The notes under the pieces were generated by a model. It was given only the letters and a program-made list of their open reading frames with translations. It had not been told where the DNA came from and did no database searches. Below, piece by piece: positions 24,449 through 34,266 of a DNA stretch of 64,000 nt (position 1 is the first letter of the stretch; each line of letters begins with the position of its first letter). Origin of the DNA: RHLJ01 sp965601955 (GTDB lineage Bacteria; Bacteroidota; Rhodothermia; Balneolales; Balneolaceae). The DNA lies in contig OZ271855.1 of NCBI GenBank assembly GCA_965601955.1, forward strand, positions 2,976,001 through 3,040,000, in the 5' to 3' direction. Position numbers and translations under genes: made by a program.

Positions 24449-25714
24449 TCAGTTTTCCTTTTCTAGTTTCTCAATTCTTTTCAATAAGTCTTTTATGACC
24501 TCCTCTTGAGCATCATTTTTCTTTTTCTCTTCCTGAAGTTGAATAATCAACTTTTGTTGAGATATCGTATGAAGTACGAGTTCCTCTATCTTCTTTAGCA
24601 AAAGCTGCTGCATTTCTCCCAGGTGCTGGCCTTCTTCTTCTACTTCCTGGGCCGATGGTATTTCTGGTAAATGGCCGTTAGCCTTAATGTAATCTTCAAT
24701 TTCTGCTAAGGGTCGAAGTTCATATTGAGGATGAAATACATAATCCGGCCAGCCTGTTGCTTCTACTATTACTTCCTGGGAACGAATGGTTCCGTTTACT
24801 TCGAGTTCATTTCCAGGAGTTGTAGTACCAATTCCCACATTCCCTGCAGAGTTAACTCTCATCGCTTCAGCTACATTTGCTCCTGTAGTTGAACTTGCAT
24901 CCCCGCCTACGCTTAAGGCAAATCCTCCATTACTCAATGTTCCTAATCGTAAGGAACCAGAGTTATCTGTTAGAACAATTTGTGTTCCACTATCCGTACT
25001 TTCAAATGCAGAAACAACATCCATAGTAGAACCATTAACATGTAATAATCTCGATGGGTTTGTTGTACCAATTCCTACATTTCCATCCCCTTGAAACCGG
25101 GCAACCTCAATATTATTACCACTAGATTGCTCCCTCGCCTCTATAACTAGAATTCCTTCTCTACTTCCACCTGTAGTTCCTAGAGCTTTTAGGCTAACTC
25201 GTTTGTGATTAAAAAATCCACTTTGAGCGCCTACTAAGTTGAGGGTCGCATCTACATCAGATGTTGGAGCGTCATTATTCGCATTAAATGCAATAATTGA
25301 TTGGGAAACATTGGAATTAGAGGATACCGGGGTAATTTGAAAACCAATACCATCAGACTCAATATGTAATTTTGATTCGGGATCGCTTATCCCAATCCCT
25401 ACATTTCCACTTTCATTTATAATCATTCTGTTACTAGATCCTGTCCGAAACAGAAACCCATTAGCAGCGGCTGAATTGGTATAAGCAACATCAAATACAT
25501 ATCCGTTCAATGGGTCTCCATCTACGGTCCTTTGAGGTAGAATTTGTAGAGTTCGGTTACTTGGATTAGAACTAAATAAGATCTGTCCCAGAGTGCTACT
25601 AGAACCAGGCGTGTAGAAGGTGCCGGATGTTGATATTAACAATGAATCGTTTTGGGCATAGCCAAAGCTTACAGCCATTGTTATGATTAAAAAAGTGCTT
25701 ATAAAGGTTTTCAT
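24449..25714 (-). CDS. secreted fibre-like protein with GNVGIGTTNP repeats (paralogue 2)
   Basis: A 421-residue protein with a signal peptide ending in SFGYAQ. The first half (SGTFYTPGSSSTLGQILF ... LNGYVFDVAYTNSAAANG) is unique among the four paralogues. Then GNVGIGISDP and GNVGIGTTNP motifs introduce modules shared with the others, notably SRLLHVNGST ... ALSVGGDASSTTGANV. The C-terminal tip (GHLPEIPSAQEVEEEGQ) leads into a longer lysine/glutamate-rich coiled coil. It sits 7 bases after paralogue 1 and 1 base before paralogue 3, so all three are probably co-transcribed with the RHS gene. Confidence 0.77.
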   Translation of the reverse strand: MKTFISTFLIITMAVSFGYAQNDSLLISTSGTFYTPGSSSTLGQILFSSNPSNRTLQILPQRTVDGDPLNGYVFDVAYTNSAAANGFLFRTGSSNRMIINESGNVGIGISDPESKLHIESDGIGFQITPVSSNSNVSQSIIAFNANNDAPTSDVDATLNLVGAQSGFFNHKRVSLKALGTTGGSREGILVIEAREQSSGNNIEVARFQGDGNVGIGTTNPSRLLHVNGSTMDVVSAFESTDSGTQIVLTDNSGSLRLGTLSNGGFALSVGGDASSTTGANVAEAMRVNSAGNVGIGTTTPGNELEVNGTIRSQEVIVEATGWPDYVFHPQYELRPLAEIEDYIKANGHLPEIPSAQEVEEEGQHLGEMQQLLLKKIEELVLHTISQQKLIIQLQEEKKKNDAQEEVIKDLLKRIEKLEKEN

Positions 25715-25721
25715 GATGGTT

Positions 25722-27287
25722 CTAGTTTTTGGATTCTAGTTGTTCTAGTCGTGAGGTGATTTGATTGATGAGTTCTTGTTGTGCAGCAATCACCTTTTCT
25801 TGATTAATGGCATGAAGTGTTAACTCTTCAATCTTCTTCAGCAGAAGCTGTTGCATCTCTCCAAGATGCTGCCCCTCTTCTTCCACTTCATTGGCCGACA
25901 GAACTTCCGGTAAATGGCCCTTAGCTTTGATATGGGCTTCTATTTCTGCTAAAGTCAGAAGATCATAGGCTGGACTGAATACATAATCCGGCCAGCCCGA
26001 GGCTTCAACGATTACTTCTTTTGAGCGGATAGTGCCGTTTACTTCGAGTTTATTTCCTGGAGTAGCAGTACTGATCCCTACATTTCCATCCGTATCTTCG
26101 CTAATTATTTTTACCCAATTACTCCAGGTTCCGTTGTACCTACCACGCATATGTAACCCTCCATCAATAGAGGGGCCATTACCATAAGGGATAGCAAATT
26201 GAGTGATATTACCTGTGCCGTCTTTCTTATTGTATTCAAAATTGAAAGGATGGTAATAGTTTGTAGATCCATCCGGTCCGTTTGTTGCATTACCTCTTAG
26301 GAGTGCATATCCACTTCCTGAGCGAGCATTTGTTTCATGATTCCAGTCTAGCGTACCTGATGTAGTTTCAGCACCGAACCCTCCTGTTATTAATCCGGTA
26401 ACTTCTAATTTGGTATTCGGACTATCTGTACCAATCCCAACATTTCCGTTTTGATCCAGAACAAATCTATGTTGTGCATTTCCATAAATCGAGAACTTTC
26501 CTCCACCCAATGATGCTCCATCAGCTGTAGATATTATTCTCCAGTCTATTCCTCCAGTTCCTGTAGATCGAAGACTAAGCTGACTTGAGTTTGAAGAAGA
26601 CTCAACTCGCAACACTTCTGGATTAACATTGTCTACAACATGAAATTTTACGGAAGGAGACGTAGTTCCAATTCCCACATTTCCAGTAGACTGTACGACA
26701 TATAGTTGTCCGGAATTAACATTAAAATTACTATTCGAAATTAGAATATCATCTATAAGTGCTCCTCCCTCTATTCTGAATCTTTCCGAAGAAGCTCCTG
26801 TGTTTGTTCGCGTATAGAATGCGTGGTTATAGTTTCCTCCATTTGCGATTGTGTAATAGGTGTGGTCTGTAGCTTTTCCATAAATGCTTCCACTGAGCTC
26901 TATACTTCCATCTACATCAAGTTCTCTCAAGGGACTTGTTGTCCCTATTCCTACGTTACCTTGACTGTAACCACCCCCACTATTTACAACAATGGATATA
27001 GCATTTACAAAAGTGCTTAGATCAGATGAAACCTGCATTCCTACAACTGATGGAGATCCAAATCCATTGGTTATACGAAAAGCGTTGGTCCCAGAACGAG
27101 TAATTTGGAATACATTACTTTGTGATGAAGTTTGTACCAACTCGAATTGTGCTGCCGGACTTGCTGTTCCTATGCCAACACTTCCAGCATTGTAGTAAAT
27201 GTTACTTCCACTTGTAGTCCATTGTGCATTAACAGATGTAGTTATTCCAAGGAGGGCTATAGTTACCCCTAGTATAGAGCGTTTCAT
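25722..27287 (-). CDS. secreted fibre-like protein with GNVGIGTxSP repeats (paralogue 1, operon lead)
   Basis: A 521-residue protein with a signal peptide (MKRSILGVTIALLGITTSV, then NAQ). The N-terminal third repeats paralogue 3 almost exactly. The central part is unique and contains a phage tail-fibre-like segment, FNFEYNKKDGTGNITQ and GGLHMRGRYNGTWSNWVKI. This pattern, ending in WxxWxKI, is common at receptor-binding tips of tail fibres. The conserved tip and coiled coil close the protein. It is the first gene of the fibre-RHS operon and is preceded by about 330 bases without a gene. Confidence 0.77.
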   Translation of the reverse strand: MKRSILGVTIALLGITTSVNAQWTTSGSNIYYNAGSVGIGTASPAAQFELVQTSSQSNVFQITRSGTNAFRITNGFGSPSVVGMQVSSDLSTFVNAISIVVNSGGGYSQGNVGIGTTSPLRELDVDGSIELSGSIYGKATDHTYYTIANGGNYNHAFYTRTNTGASSERFRIEGGALIDDILISNSNFNVNSGQLYVVQSTGNVGIGTTSPSVKFHVVDNVNPEVLRVESSSNSSQLSLRSTGTGGIDWRIISTADGASLGGGKFSIYGNAQHRFVLDQNGNVGIGTDSPNTKLEVTGLITGGFGAETTSGTLDWNHETNARSGSGYALLRGNATNGPDGSTNYYHPFNFEYNKKDGTGNITQFAIPYGNGPSIDGGLHMRGRYNGTWSNWVKIISEDTDGNVGISTATPGNKLEVNGTIRSKEVIVEASGWPDYVFSPAYDLLTLAEIEAHIKAKGHLPEVLSANEVEEEGQHLGEMQQLLLKKIEELTLHAINQEKVIAAQQELINQITSRLEQLESKN

Positions 27288-27619
27288 ATCTTTTGACTTT
27301 TTTGATTGCTAGTAACCTATAGAGAAGAGTATTTCTTAACTGAACAGATGTTTAGTATCAGACCACCTTTTTCCTAACCACGTTTTTTCAGACTTCATTA
27401 TATCCGCTAAAACCGAAAGGCTACTCTTTCTTCTTGATTTCTTGTTCTGGTTACACACTAACTATTTTGAGTCAAACTCCCAACCGGATAACAATAATTT
27501 ATTGTAGTCCTTATATTTAGGGCTAGCAGTATTGAAAAACCAAATTTTGGTTTTTCGATTCACAACTTGTAGACCATTAATAGTTCAGAGAATCTTTCTC
27601 TTGTGAGCATGAACTCAGT
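27288..27619. other. intergenic region between gspE and the fibre-RHS operon
   Basis: No reading frame of note. It must hold the promoter of the fibre-RHS operon (minus strand), though I see no unambiguous promoter motif. A near-perfect palindrome, GAAAAACCAAA/TTTGGTTTTTC with a 1-base centre, lies at 27534-27556. It would end transcription of gspE with a T-run on the minus strand, although the centre is too tight for the full stem to form. Confidence 0.5.
27534..27556 (-). terminator. palindromic terminator-like hairpin after gspE
   Basis: Inverted repeat of 11-base arms followed on the minus strand by a T-rich arm, about 65 bases after the gspE stop. It is also U-rich in the opposite direction. 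Confidence 0.45.
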
Positions 27620-28789
27620 TTAAAGCACCGTCTCTTTATACACTTCAGACACGGTAGTTACTCCTTCTAAGATGAGCTTAGTACCTGTCTCTCTTAATGT
27701 TATCATCCCTTCTTTTTTTGCCCCTTCTTTGATCTCCATGGCACTGCTATTTGCATTGATTACCTGGGATAAACTATCGGTAACCGGAAGAATCTCAATC
27801 AGGGCTATTCTTCCTTTATAGCCAGTTTGGTTGCATTTATCACAGCCTTTTCCCTGATAGTAGTTTTGGTTTTTGAGAGGCAACCTCAACTCTTTAAGCT
27901 TACTGGTTTCCGGTTTATATTCTGATTTACAAGCCTTACAAATTCTTCGAACCAGCCGTTGTGCCAGTACCTGTTTTACCGATGAAGTCACTAAAAATGG
28001 CTCTATCCCCATATCTGTTAAACGGGTAATGGCAGATGCCGCATCATTCGTGTGTAATGTAGAAAACACCAGGTGACCAGTCAGGGCTGCACGGATGGCT
28101 ATTTCAGCCGTTTCCTTATCTCGAATCTCTCCAACCATCACGATGTTTGGATCTTGTCTTAATATGGATCGGAGTACATGCGCAAAAGTAAGGCCAATCT
28201 CTTCATGAACCTGCGTTTGGTTGATACCTTCCAGGTTATACTCAATAGGATCTTCGATCGTGGTGATATTTACTTCCTGTGTATTCAATTCATTTAGTGC
28301 AGCATAAAGCGATGTGGTTTTACCACTCCCTGTAGGCCCTGTCACCAGGATCATTCCATATGGATTATGAATGCCTTCTCTAAATTTCGAAAGCAATTCG
28401 CCTTCAAATCCCAATTTGGTAAGTTCGAGCTGGAGGTGGCTTTTGTCCAAAATTCGCAGAACTACTTTTTCTCCGAATTGTGTGGGTAAGGTGGATACTC
28501 GTAAATCGATATCACTTCCTGAGCTGGACCTCACTTTTATGCGGCCATCCTGTGGCCTTCTTTTTTCTGCAATATCAAGATGAGCCATTATTTTAACGCG
28601 CGAAACTAAGGCATCCTTTTGACTCACTGATAATTCAGCCACTTTTTGAAGTACCCCATCCAGCCTGTATCTAAGGCGATAGCTTTTCTCAAAAGGCTCT
28701 ATGTGAATATCACTCACTCCATACTCAATGGCTTTCTGAATAATCATATCCACCTGCTTTATAACCGAACCTGATAGTGCTATTTCCAT
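27620..28789 (-). CDS. gspE: GspE/PilB secretion ATPase, short form without N-terminal domain
   Basis: A 389-residue protein that begins directly at the N2 domain (YGVSDIHIEPFE, RYRLDGVL). Walker A GPTGSGKT is at 151-158, the Asp box TIEDPIE at about 177-183, Walker B IVMVGEIRD at 216-224 and the His box TGHLVFSTLHTN at 237-248. The tetracysteine zinc site is C284/C287/C316/C319. All catalytic features are intact, so it should power pseudopilus assembly. Family members are usually about 550 residues with an N1/MshEN domain; an in-frame TAG two codons before the ATG excludes a longer frame. It is 20 kb from the rest of its operon on the same strand. Confidence 0.9.
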   Translation of the reverse strand: MEIALSGSVIKQVDMIIQKAIEYGVSDIHIEPFEKSYRLRYRLDGVLQKVAELSVSQKDALVSRVKIMAHLDIAEKRRPQDGRIKVRSSSGSDIDLRVSTLPTQFGEKVVLRILDKSHLQLELTKLGFEGELLSKFREGIHNPYGMILVTGPTGSGKTTSLYAALNELNTQEVNITTIEDPIEYNLEGINQTQVHEEIGLTFAHVLRSILRQDPNIVMVGEIRDKETAEIAIRAALTGHLVFSTLHTNDAASAITRLTDMGIEPFLVTSSVKQVLAQRLVRRICKACKSEYKPETSKLKELRLPLKNQNYYQGKGCDKCNQTGYKGRIALIEILPVTDSLSQVINANSSAMEIKEGAKKEGMITLRETGTKLILEGVTTVSEVYKETVL

Positions 28790-29028
28790 ATTTACCTACG
28801 TGCTCTTGAGTAGAGAATTCCAGCAAGCGAGATACCCCTAATTGACCAAATAATCAACATCAATAAGAGAATATAAATACATATAGATCGCTTTTTAATC
28901 AGACTACATAGCATCTACAAGCCTTCTCAAAATGACTTTATCGTGTAGATTGGAGCCGTCTTGGTCAATCACGAATTATTGAATAATCATCTCTGAAAAT
29001 CTAATCATTAGTTTACAGGAGTAGTATC

Positions 29029-30504
29029 ATGATGCAGTCTAATGCTTATTCTAAATCTACTGTACGCTCATTCATAATCTTATCTTGCTTCCTCAGTTCT
29101 ACTTTTTGGTCGCCTGGTACAAAAGCCCAAACTTTCAAACCTACTAATAATAGTATCGTTATTGATCGAGAACTTTCTGGTTCTGAAGGATGGTATCTAT
29201 TCGGCTCACCTTTCGTTTCTTCGACCTTATCCAATTTAACCGACTCTCTGCTTACTCAGGGGATTATGGGGTCTTACGATCCAACTCAAATCTCGAACAT
29301 CCTTCTATGGAACGAAGCTCTGTTAACATGGGAAATACCTGATTCTATGACAACTACTCTTGAAGCAGCAGAAGCATTTGCAATTTATGTGTTTGAAGAT
29401 GATGATCCTGGAATGGAGGGGATACAAGGAGGATTTCCAAAAAGACTTACTTCTTCTGGTGATTTGAATCCTCTGCCAATAAACATCCCATTGAGCTATA
29501 TAGAGGGAAGCAGTAATGCACTTAATGGCTTTAACCTGCTATCTAATCCTACTACCTCTATTCTGGATTGGGAAAAGATCAATAAGGGAAATGCTTCCTC
29601 TTCTTTCTATAGTTGGGACCCTGTGAACAGCAATTACAAAGTATACCAGGAAGATGGAATTAGCGTAAACGGAGCAGAAAAATACATGTATCCCTTCCAG
29701 GGATTTTGGGTGAAAACAGAAGGAACGGGGGCTAGCATAGATATAGATTCTACCGCTATTTCCTTAGATACAGAATCGAAGAGCATAAGTAATCGATCAA
29801 TTGATTTCGCTTCCGTTCTTTTGCAAATAACCAATGAAGACGATTTCAGCGATGAATTAAGATTAGTAACAAGAGAAAATGCCAGTACTTCTTTTGACTC
29901 TCTTGATGCAGTAAAACTATTTCCACTCTCTTTCCAAAATATCAATATCAACTCTTATTCAACTGATAGTGTGGCTCTGACTATAGATACACGGCCCTTG
30001 GAAGAGGAAATGATTTTTGATCTCAACATAGAAGCTAATAGCACTAGTAAAGAGCTTACCCTTTCTCTTGTAGAAAATGGCTTATCAGACGAATGGTTTG
30101 TACAATTGATTAATACAGAGATTTCAGAGCGTTACGACCTAAAAGAAAGTAATGTGGAATTAACGGCAGGCGATTACAACTGGCAAATTCGAATCACTGT
30201 TCTAACCACCTCTACCACGAAACCAGATTATGGTTTTCCAACTATTCTAACACTACAACAGAATTACCCGAATCCTTTTAACCCAACTACTTCAATTGGT
30301 TATCAACTCCCGGAAGCAGCTAATATAGAACTATCCGTTTTCAACCTTCTTGGGAAAAGGGTTGCTGTACTAGTGAATGAACAAAAACCAGCAGGGTATC
30401 ATGAAGTTACCTTTGATGCGCGAAATCTATCCTCAGGCATCTATATATACCAGTTAAAAGTGAAGAACACAGTGCTTACTAAGAGGCTAACTCTCATAAA
30501 ATAG
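29029..30504 (+). CDS. T9SS-exported protein of unknown function
   Basis: A 491-residue protein with a signal peptide (about residues 12-33, ending TKAQ) and a C-terminal type A sorting domain (LQQNYPNPFNPTTSI ... SGIYIYQLKVKN ... KRLTLIK). That domain directs secretion and surface attachment by the type IX system. The middle contains the module SEGWYLFGSPFV ... LLTQGIMGSYDP ... YVFEDDD, which recurs in the two GLUG adhesins and the protein at 57092-59833. It probably has its own promoter: upstream is a 239-base gap and the neighbour is divergent. Beyond export, the function is unknown. Confidence 0.8.
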   Translation: MMQSNAYSKSTVRSFIILSCFLSSTFWSPGTKAQTFKPTNNSIVIDRELSGSEGWYLFGSPFVSSTLSNLTDSLLTQGIMGSYDPTQISNILLWNEALLTWEIPDSMTTTLEAAEAFAIYVFEDDDPGMEGIQGGFPKRLTSSGDLNPLPINIPLSYIEGSSNALNGFNLLSNPTTSILDWEKINKGNASSSFYSWDPVNSNYKVYQEDGISVNGAEKYMYPFQGFWVKTEGTGASIDIDSTAISLDTESKSISNRSIDFASVLLQITNEDDFSDELRLVTRENASTSFDSLDAVKLFPLSFQNININSYSTDSVALTIDTRPLEEEMIFDLNIEANSTSKELTLSLVENGLSDEWFVQLINTEISERYDLKESNVELTAGDYNWQIRITVLTTSTTKPDYGFPTILTLQQNYPNPFNPTTSIGYQLPEAANIELSVFNLLGKRVAVLVNEQKPAGYHEVTFDARNLSSGIYIYQLKVKNTVLTKRLTLIK

Positions 30505-30702
30505 TATTTCTTATACACAACAAATCTCAGTAGAGTACAGATTGAAGAAATACGGGACATTAAGTGTATCGCATTTCTTTGAAGGAAAATCAACCTCCAT
30601 CCTCTTTACTAAAAAATGTTATAGCTCGTAACAGCATTTTTCATTGGTAAGATTTTGTAGCATTTTAGCCCCATTAATTTCTAAGCTAACTATTCTTACA
30701 CC

Positions 30703-33700
30703 ATGCGTTTAAACCGATTCATTCTCCTTGCGGTTATAGTGTTGATGACAGTTGATACTGCTACCGCACAAAGATCCAGAAACTCAGACGATAATAAGTC
30801 AGCAATAGCCTCCCAGAGTTACAATGCATTTGCATTTAGAAATATTGGGCCGGCATTCACTTCAGGAAGGATTGCGGACATTGCTATTCATCCCGATAAC
30901 CGACATGTTTGGTATGTAGCTGTTGGTTCTGGCGGTGTCTGGAAAACAGAAAACTCAGGAACAACCTGGACCCCACTTTTCGATAAACAATCCGTCTACT
31001 CCATTGGCTGTATAACCATTGATCCTAATAACCCTCATCGTATTTGGGTAGGTACCGGCGAAAATGTTGGTGGTCGCCATGTGGCTTTTGGTGATGGGGT
31101 GTACTTAAGTGAAGATGGAGGTTCCTCCTGGAAGAATATGGGATTACCCAAATCAGAGCATATTGGGAAGATTATTGTTCACCCATCAAATTCTGATATT
31201 GTGATGGTAGCCGCACAAGGGCCACTTTGGAGTAAAGGTGGCGAACGCGGTTTCTACCTCACAGAAGATGGCGGTAAAACATGGACCAAAACCCTTGGAG
31301 ATGATGAATGGGTGGGAGTTACTGACATTGTAGTTGATCCCCGAGATCCAAATGTAGTGTATGCAGCTACCTGGCAACGACACAGAACCGTTGCTGCTCT
31401 TGTTAATGGCGGCCCTGGATCAGGAATCCACAAATCAACCGATGGTGGTAAAACATGGACAGAATTAAAAAAAGGTCTTCCAGGTGGTATCAAAGGTAAG
31501 ATCGGTTTAGCCATCAGTCCACAAAACCCTGATTATGTATATGCCGCCATTGAACTGCTACGACGTAAAGGTGGAGTGTACACAAGCACGGATCAAGGAG
31601 CTTCGTGGAAGAAAATGTCGGATGCAGTAGCAGGGGCAACCGGACCTCATTACTACCAGGAGCTTTATGCTTCACCTCATGATTTTGGTACTATTTACCT
31701 GGTAGATGTGCGCATGCAGGTTTCCTATGATCACGGAAAAACGTTCAGCCGATTGAATACCAGCGCTACTCACTCTGATTCTCATTCCCTCAATTTCTTA
31801 CCCGATGAACCCGATTATTTACTCCTCGGAACCGATGGTGGTATATATGAAACCGTGGATAACACTGAATCCTGGAGATACATAAAGAATCTTCCTATCA
31901 CGCAGTATTATAAGTTGGCAGTAGATGATGCAGAGCCTTTCTATAATATATACGGAGGTACACAGGATAATGGGTCCCATGGAGGTCCATCCCGAACTGC
32001 CGATGCTGGTGGAATTCGTAATGCTCATTGGTCTCGTGTTTTAGGTGGAGATGGGCATCAATCAGCGGTAGAACCGGGTAATCCGGACATCGGATATGCA
32101 GAATCCCAGCAAGGTTTTCTAAATCGTTTAGATCGTATCACCGGTGAATCGGTGTTCATCCAACCTCAACCTGGTGTTGGTGAAGGAGAAGAACGATTTA
32201 ACTGGGATGCCCCTATCCTCCCCTCTCAGCATGTTCCAAGTACTATTTATTTTGCTTCGCACCGTGTCTGGAAATCCACCGACCGTGGCGACAGCTGGGA
32301 AGCCATTTCGGGTGATTTAACTAAAGACAAAGACCGGATCACAGAACCTATCATGGGACGTACTCAAAGTTGGGATCATGCCTGGGATTTGTACGCAATG
32401 TCTGAATTTTCAACCATTACATCATTAGGTGAATCTCCAATAAATGCAGATGTCCTATATGCAGGAACGGACGATGGACTGCTTCAATCTACTACAGATG
32501 GCGGAACAACCTGGACAGCTACCGAAGTAGGAAGTATCAGAGGGGTTCCTGAGAATGCTTTTGTGAATGATGTACGAGCAGACCTATTCGATGAAGCTAC
32601 GGTTTATGCTGCCTTAGATAATCACAAAGAAGGTGATTTTAAACCTTACCTGGTGAAAAGTACCGATTACGGAAGATCCTGGACTTCGATAGCTGGTAAT
32701 CTCCCTGAAGTTGGAATGGTATGGAGAATCGTTCAGGATCATGTGAATAAAGACCTGTTCTTCTTAGCACATGAGTTTGGAGTGTATTTCACCATTGATG
32801 GAGGAAATGAGTGGATTAAAATGAAGGGAGGAATACCTACCATCTCTTTCCGTGATATCACCATCCAGCGCCGGGAAAATGATGTTGTTGGGGCCACCTT
32901 CGGAAGAGGATTCTATATACTCGACGACTATACTCCTCTAAGAAGTTTAACTCCAGAATTACTGGATCAGGAGGCTCACTTATTCGACCCTAGAGATGGA
33001 GATTGGTACGTCCAGACAAATGTATCCCGGTATATGGGCGATGACTATTACTCAGCTCCCAATCCCCGGTTCGGTGTTAACTTCACTTACTACCTGAAGG
33101 AAGGGTTGACCACGTTAAAGGCAGAGCGCCAGAAAATGGAAAAAGAATTGGGTGATGAGGATATACCATTTCCAGGCTGGGAATCTTTAGAAGCAGAAAT
33201 GCGTGAAAAATCTCCAGCAATTCATTTGGAAATCTATAACGCTGGCGGTGAATTGGTTCAACGAGTGCGAGCCAGAACATCAAAAGGTTTCCATCGCATA
33301 AACTGGAATTTACGGACCGCATCTCAGGGCTTAATTAACCCGGAACGAACTGGTGGATTTGGCGGATTTGGAACCATGGCAAGGCCTGGCACTTATACTG
33401 CTCAACTCGTAAAAATCGTAGATGGAGTCTCCACTAACATTGGAGGCATGGTTGAGTTCAATGTTGCTCCGCTTAGAGAAGGTGCCCTTCCAAGAAAATC
33501 TGACGCTGAGGTACTGGCATTCCAGGAGGAGTTACAGGAGTTCTCAAATAAAGTGCAGATGGCCAATAACGAGATGGATGAGATGGAAGAATTACTTACC
33601 GCCATGCAGCTTTCACTTAGCCGTTCAGCAACACCAGATGCTGAGTTGATGAAAGACCTGCATGATGCTGAAATGGCTCTCAAGGCATTGGATACCAAAA

Positions 33701-33960
33701 TGAATGGGAACCTGCCTCAAAGAGAACTACGAGATGTGATGCCAAAAACGGTGATGAATCGAATCTCTGTGGCTTTTGGTGGACTTAGAGGCACTTATGG
33801 ACCAACAGCCATGCATAAAGACATGCTCCGTGTTGGAAAAGAGGAATTTGAGCTTATACACGATGAATTACATCCTTTAATGCATGATGTAATACCTGCT
33901 TTAGTTGAACGGCTTAAAGCAAATGGTGCACCACCTATTATTGGATTGGATCACGATTAA
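30703..33960 (+). CDS. secreted BNR/sortilin-like beta-propeller protein
   Basis: A 1085-residue protein with a signal peptide (FILLAVIVLMTVDTATAQ). Repeated Asp-box units of the S/T-x-D-x-G-x-T/S-W type run through the first 730 residues: TENSGTTWTPLF, SEDGGSSWKNMG, TEDGGKTWTKTL, STDGGKTWTELK, STDRGDSWEAIS, TTDGGTTWTATE. This is the VPS10/sortilin-like ten-bladed propeller architecture. A beta-sandwich (AIHLEIYNAGGELVQRVRA) and a helical C-terminal region follow. Proteins of this layout are abundant in Bacteroidota and usually annotated as glycosyl hydrolase or sortilin-like, but no catalytic activity is established from sequence. There is no T9SS domain. Confidence 0.8.
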   Translation: MRLNRFILLAVIVLMTVDTATAQRSRNSDDNKSAIASQSYNAFAFRNIGPAFTSGRIADIAIHPDNRHVWYVAVGSGGVWKTENSGTTWTPLFDKQSVYSIGCITIDPNNPHRIWVGTGENVGGRHVAFGDGVYLSEDGGSSWKNMGLPKSEHIGKIIVHPSNSDIVMVAAQGPLWSKGGERGFYLTEDGGKTWTKTLGDDEWVGVTDIVVDPRDPNVVYAATWQRHRTVAALVNGGPGSGIHKSTDGGKTWTELKKGLPGGIKGKIGLAISPQNPDYVYAAIELLRRKGGVYTSTDQGASWKKMSDAVAGATGPHYYQELYASPHDFGTIYLVDVRMQVSYDHGKTFSRLNTSATHSDSHSLNFLPDEPDYLLLGTDGGIYETVDNTESWRYIKNLPITQYYKLAVDDAEPFYNIYGGTQDNGSHGGPSRTADAGGIRNAHWSRVLGGDGHQSAVEPGNPDIGYAESQQGFLNRLDRITGESVFIQPQPGVGEGEERFNWDAPILPSQHVPSTIYFASHRVWKSTDRGDSWEAISGDLTKDKDRITEPIMGRTQSWDHAWDLYAMSEFSTITSLGESPINADVLYAGTDDGLLQSTTDGGTTWTATEVGSIRGVPENAFVNDVRADLFDEATVYAALDNHKEGDFKPYLVKSTDYGRSWTSIAGNLPEVGMVWRIVQDHVNKDLFFLAHEFGVYFTIDGGNEWIKMKGGIPTISFRDITIQRRENDVVGATFGRGFYILDDYTPLRSLTPELLDQEAHLFDPRDGDWYVQTNVSRYMGDDYYSAPNPRFGVNFTYYLKEGLTTLKAERQKMEKELGDEDIPFPGWESLEAEMREKSPAIHLEIYNAGGELVQRVRARTSKGFHRINWNLRTASQGLINPERTGGFGGFGTMARPGTYTAQLVKIVDGVSTNIGGMVEFNVAPLREGALPRKSDAEVLAFQEELQEFSNKVQMANNEMDEMEELLTAMQLSLSRSATPDAELMKDLHDAEMALKALDTKMNGNLPQRELRDVMPKTVMNRISVAFGGLRGTYGPTAMHKDMLRVGKEEFELIHDELHPLMHDVIPALVERLKANGAPPIIGLDHD

Positions 33961-33985
33961 GAATAGCCAGACTATAAACAAAAAA

Positions 33986-34018
33986 GGCCTTCCATGATTA
34001 GATGGAGGGCTTTTTTTT
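33986..34018 (+). terminator. rho-independent terminator
   Basis: GCCTTCCAT and ATGGAGGGC form a hairpin with a short loop, followed by eight T residues, 26 bases after the stop of the propeller gene. Confidence 0.85.
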
Positions 34019-34099
34019 GCTCCCAGAAGTAGCAAACTTGCAAATATTCTTTGAAATAAAATGGCCTGTTAAGGTCCTAAGAAGTGGTTCTAACAGAAT

Positions 34100-34264
34100 A
34101 CGTTTTTGAATTGGAGCAAAAAGAACTCAAAAAAATGCGCGGATAACTCAAGCTAAACTGTGCTAAGAATTATTAGAATCTGGAAAGGTGAAGAATCGTG
34201 CTGAGTTGGTAAGGAAGCTTGGTGTGAGTAGGACTTGGGCTTCTAGGATTTTGAATTCAAAATA
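34100..34264 (+). pseudogene. decayed HTH DNA-binding gene remnant
   Basis: In one frame ELLESGKVKNRAELVRKLGV then SRTWASRILNSK ends at the TAA at 34262-34264. Upstream, LEQKELKKMRG and ITQAKLC read in shifted frames interrupted by stops. The same pattern (EQKR..., GEVNSRAGLARRFGVSRSW) occurs intact at 61075-61237. This is therefore a frameshifted copy of the same HTH family, possibly the tail of a recombinase-associated or transcription-factor gene. The 300-base interval otherwise holds only the terminator at its start. Confidence 0.55.
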
Positions 34265-34266
34265 AC

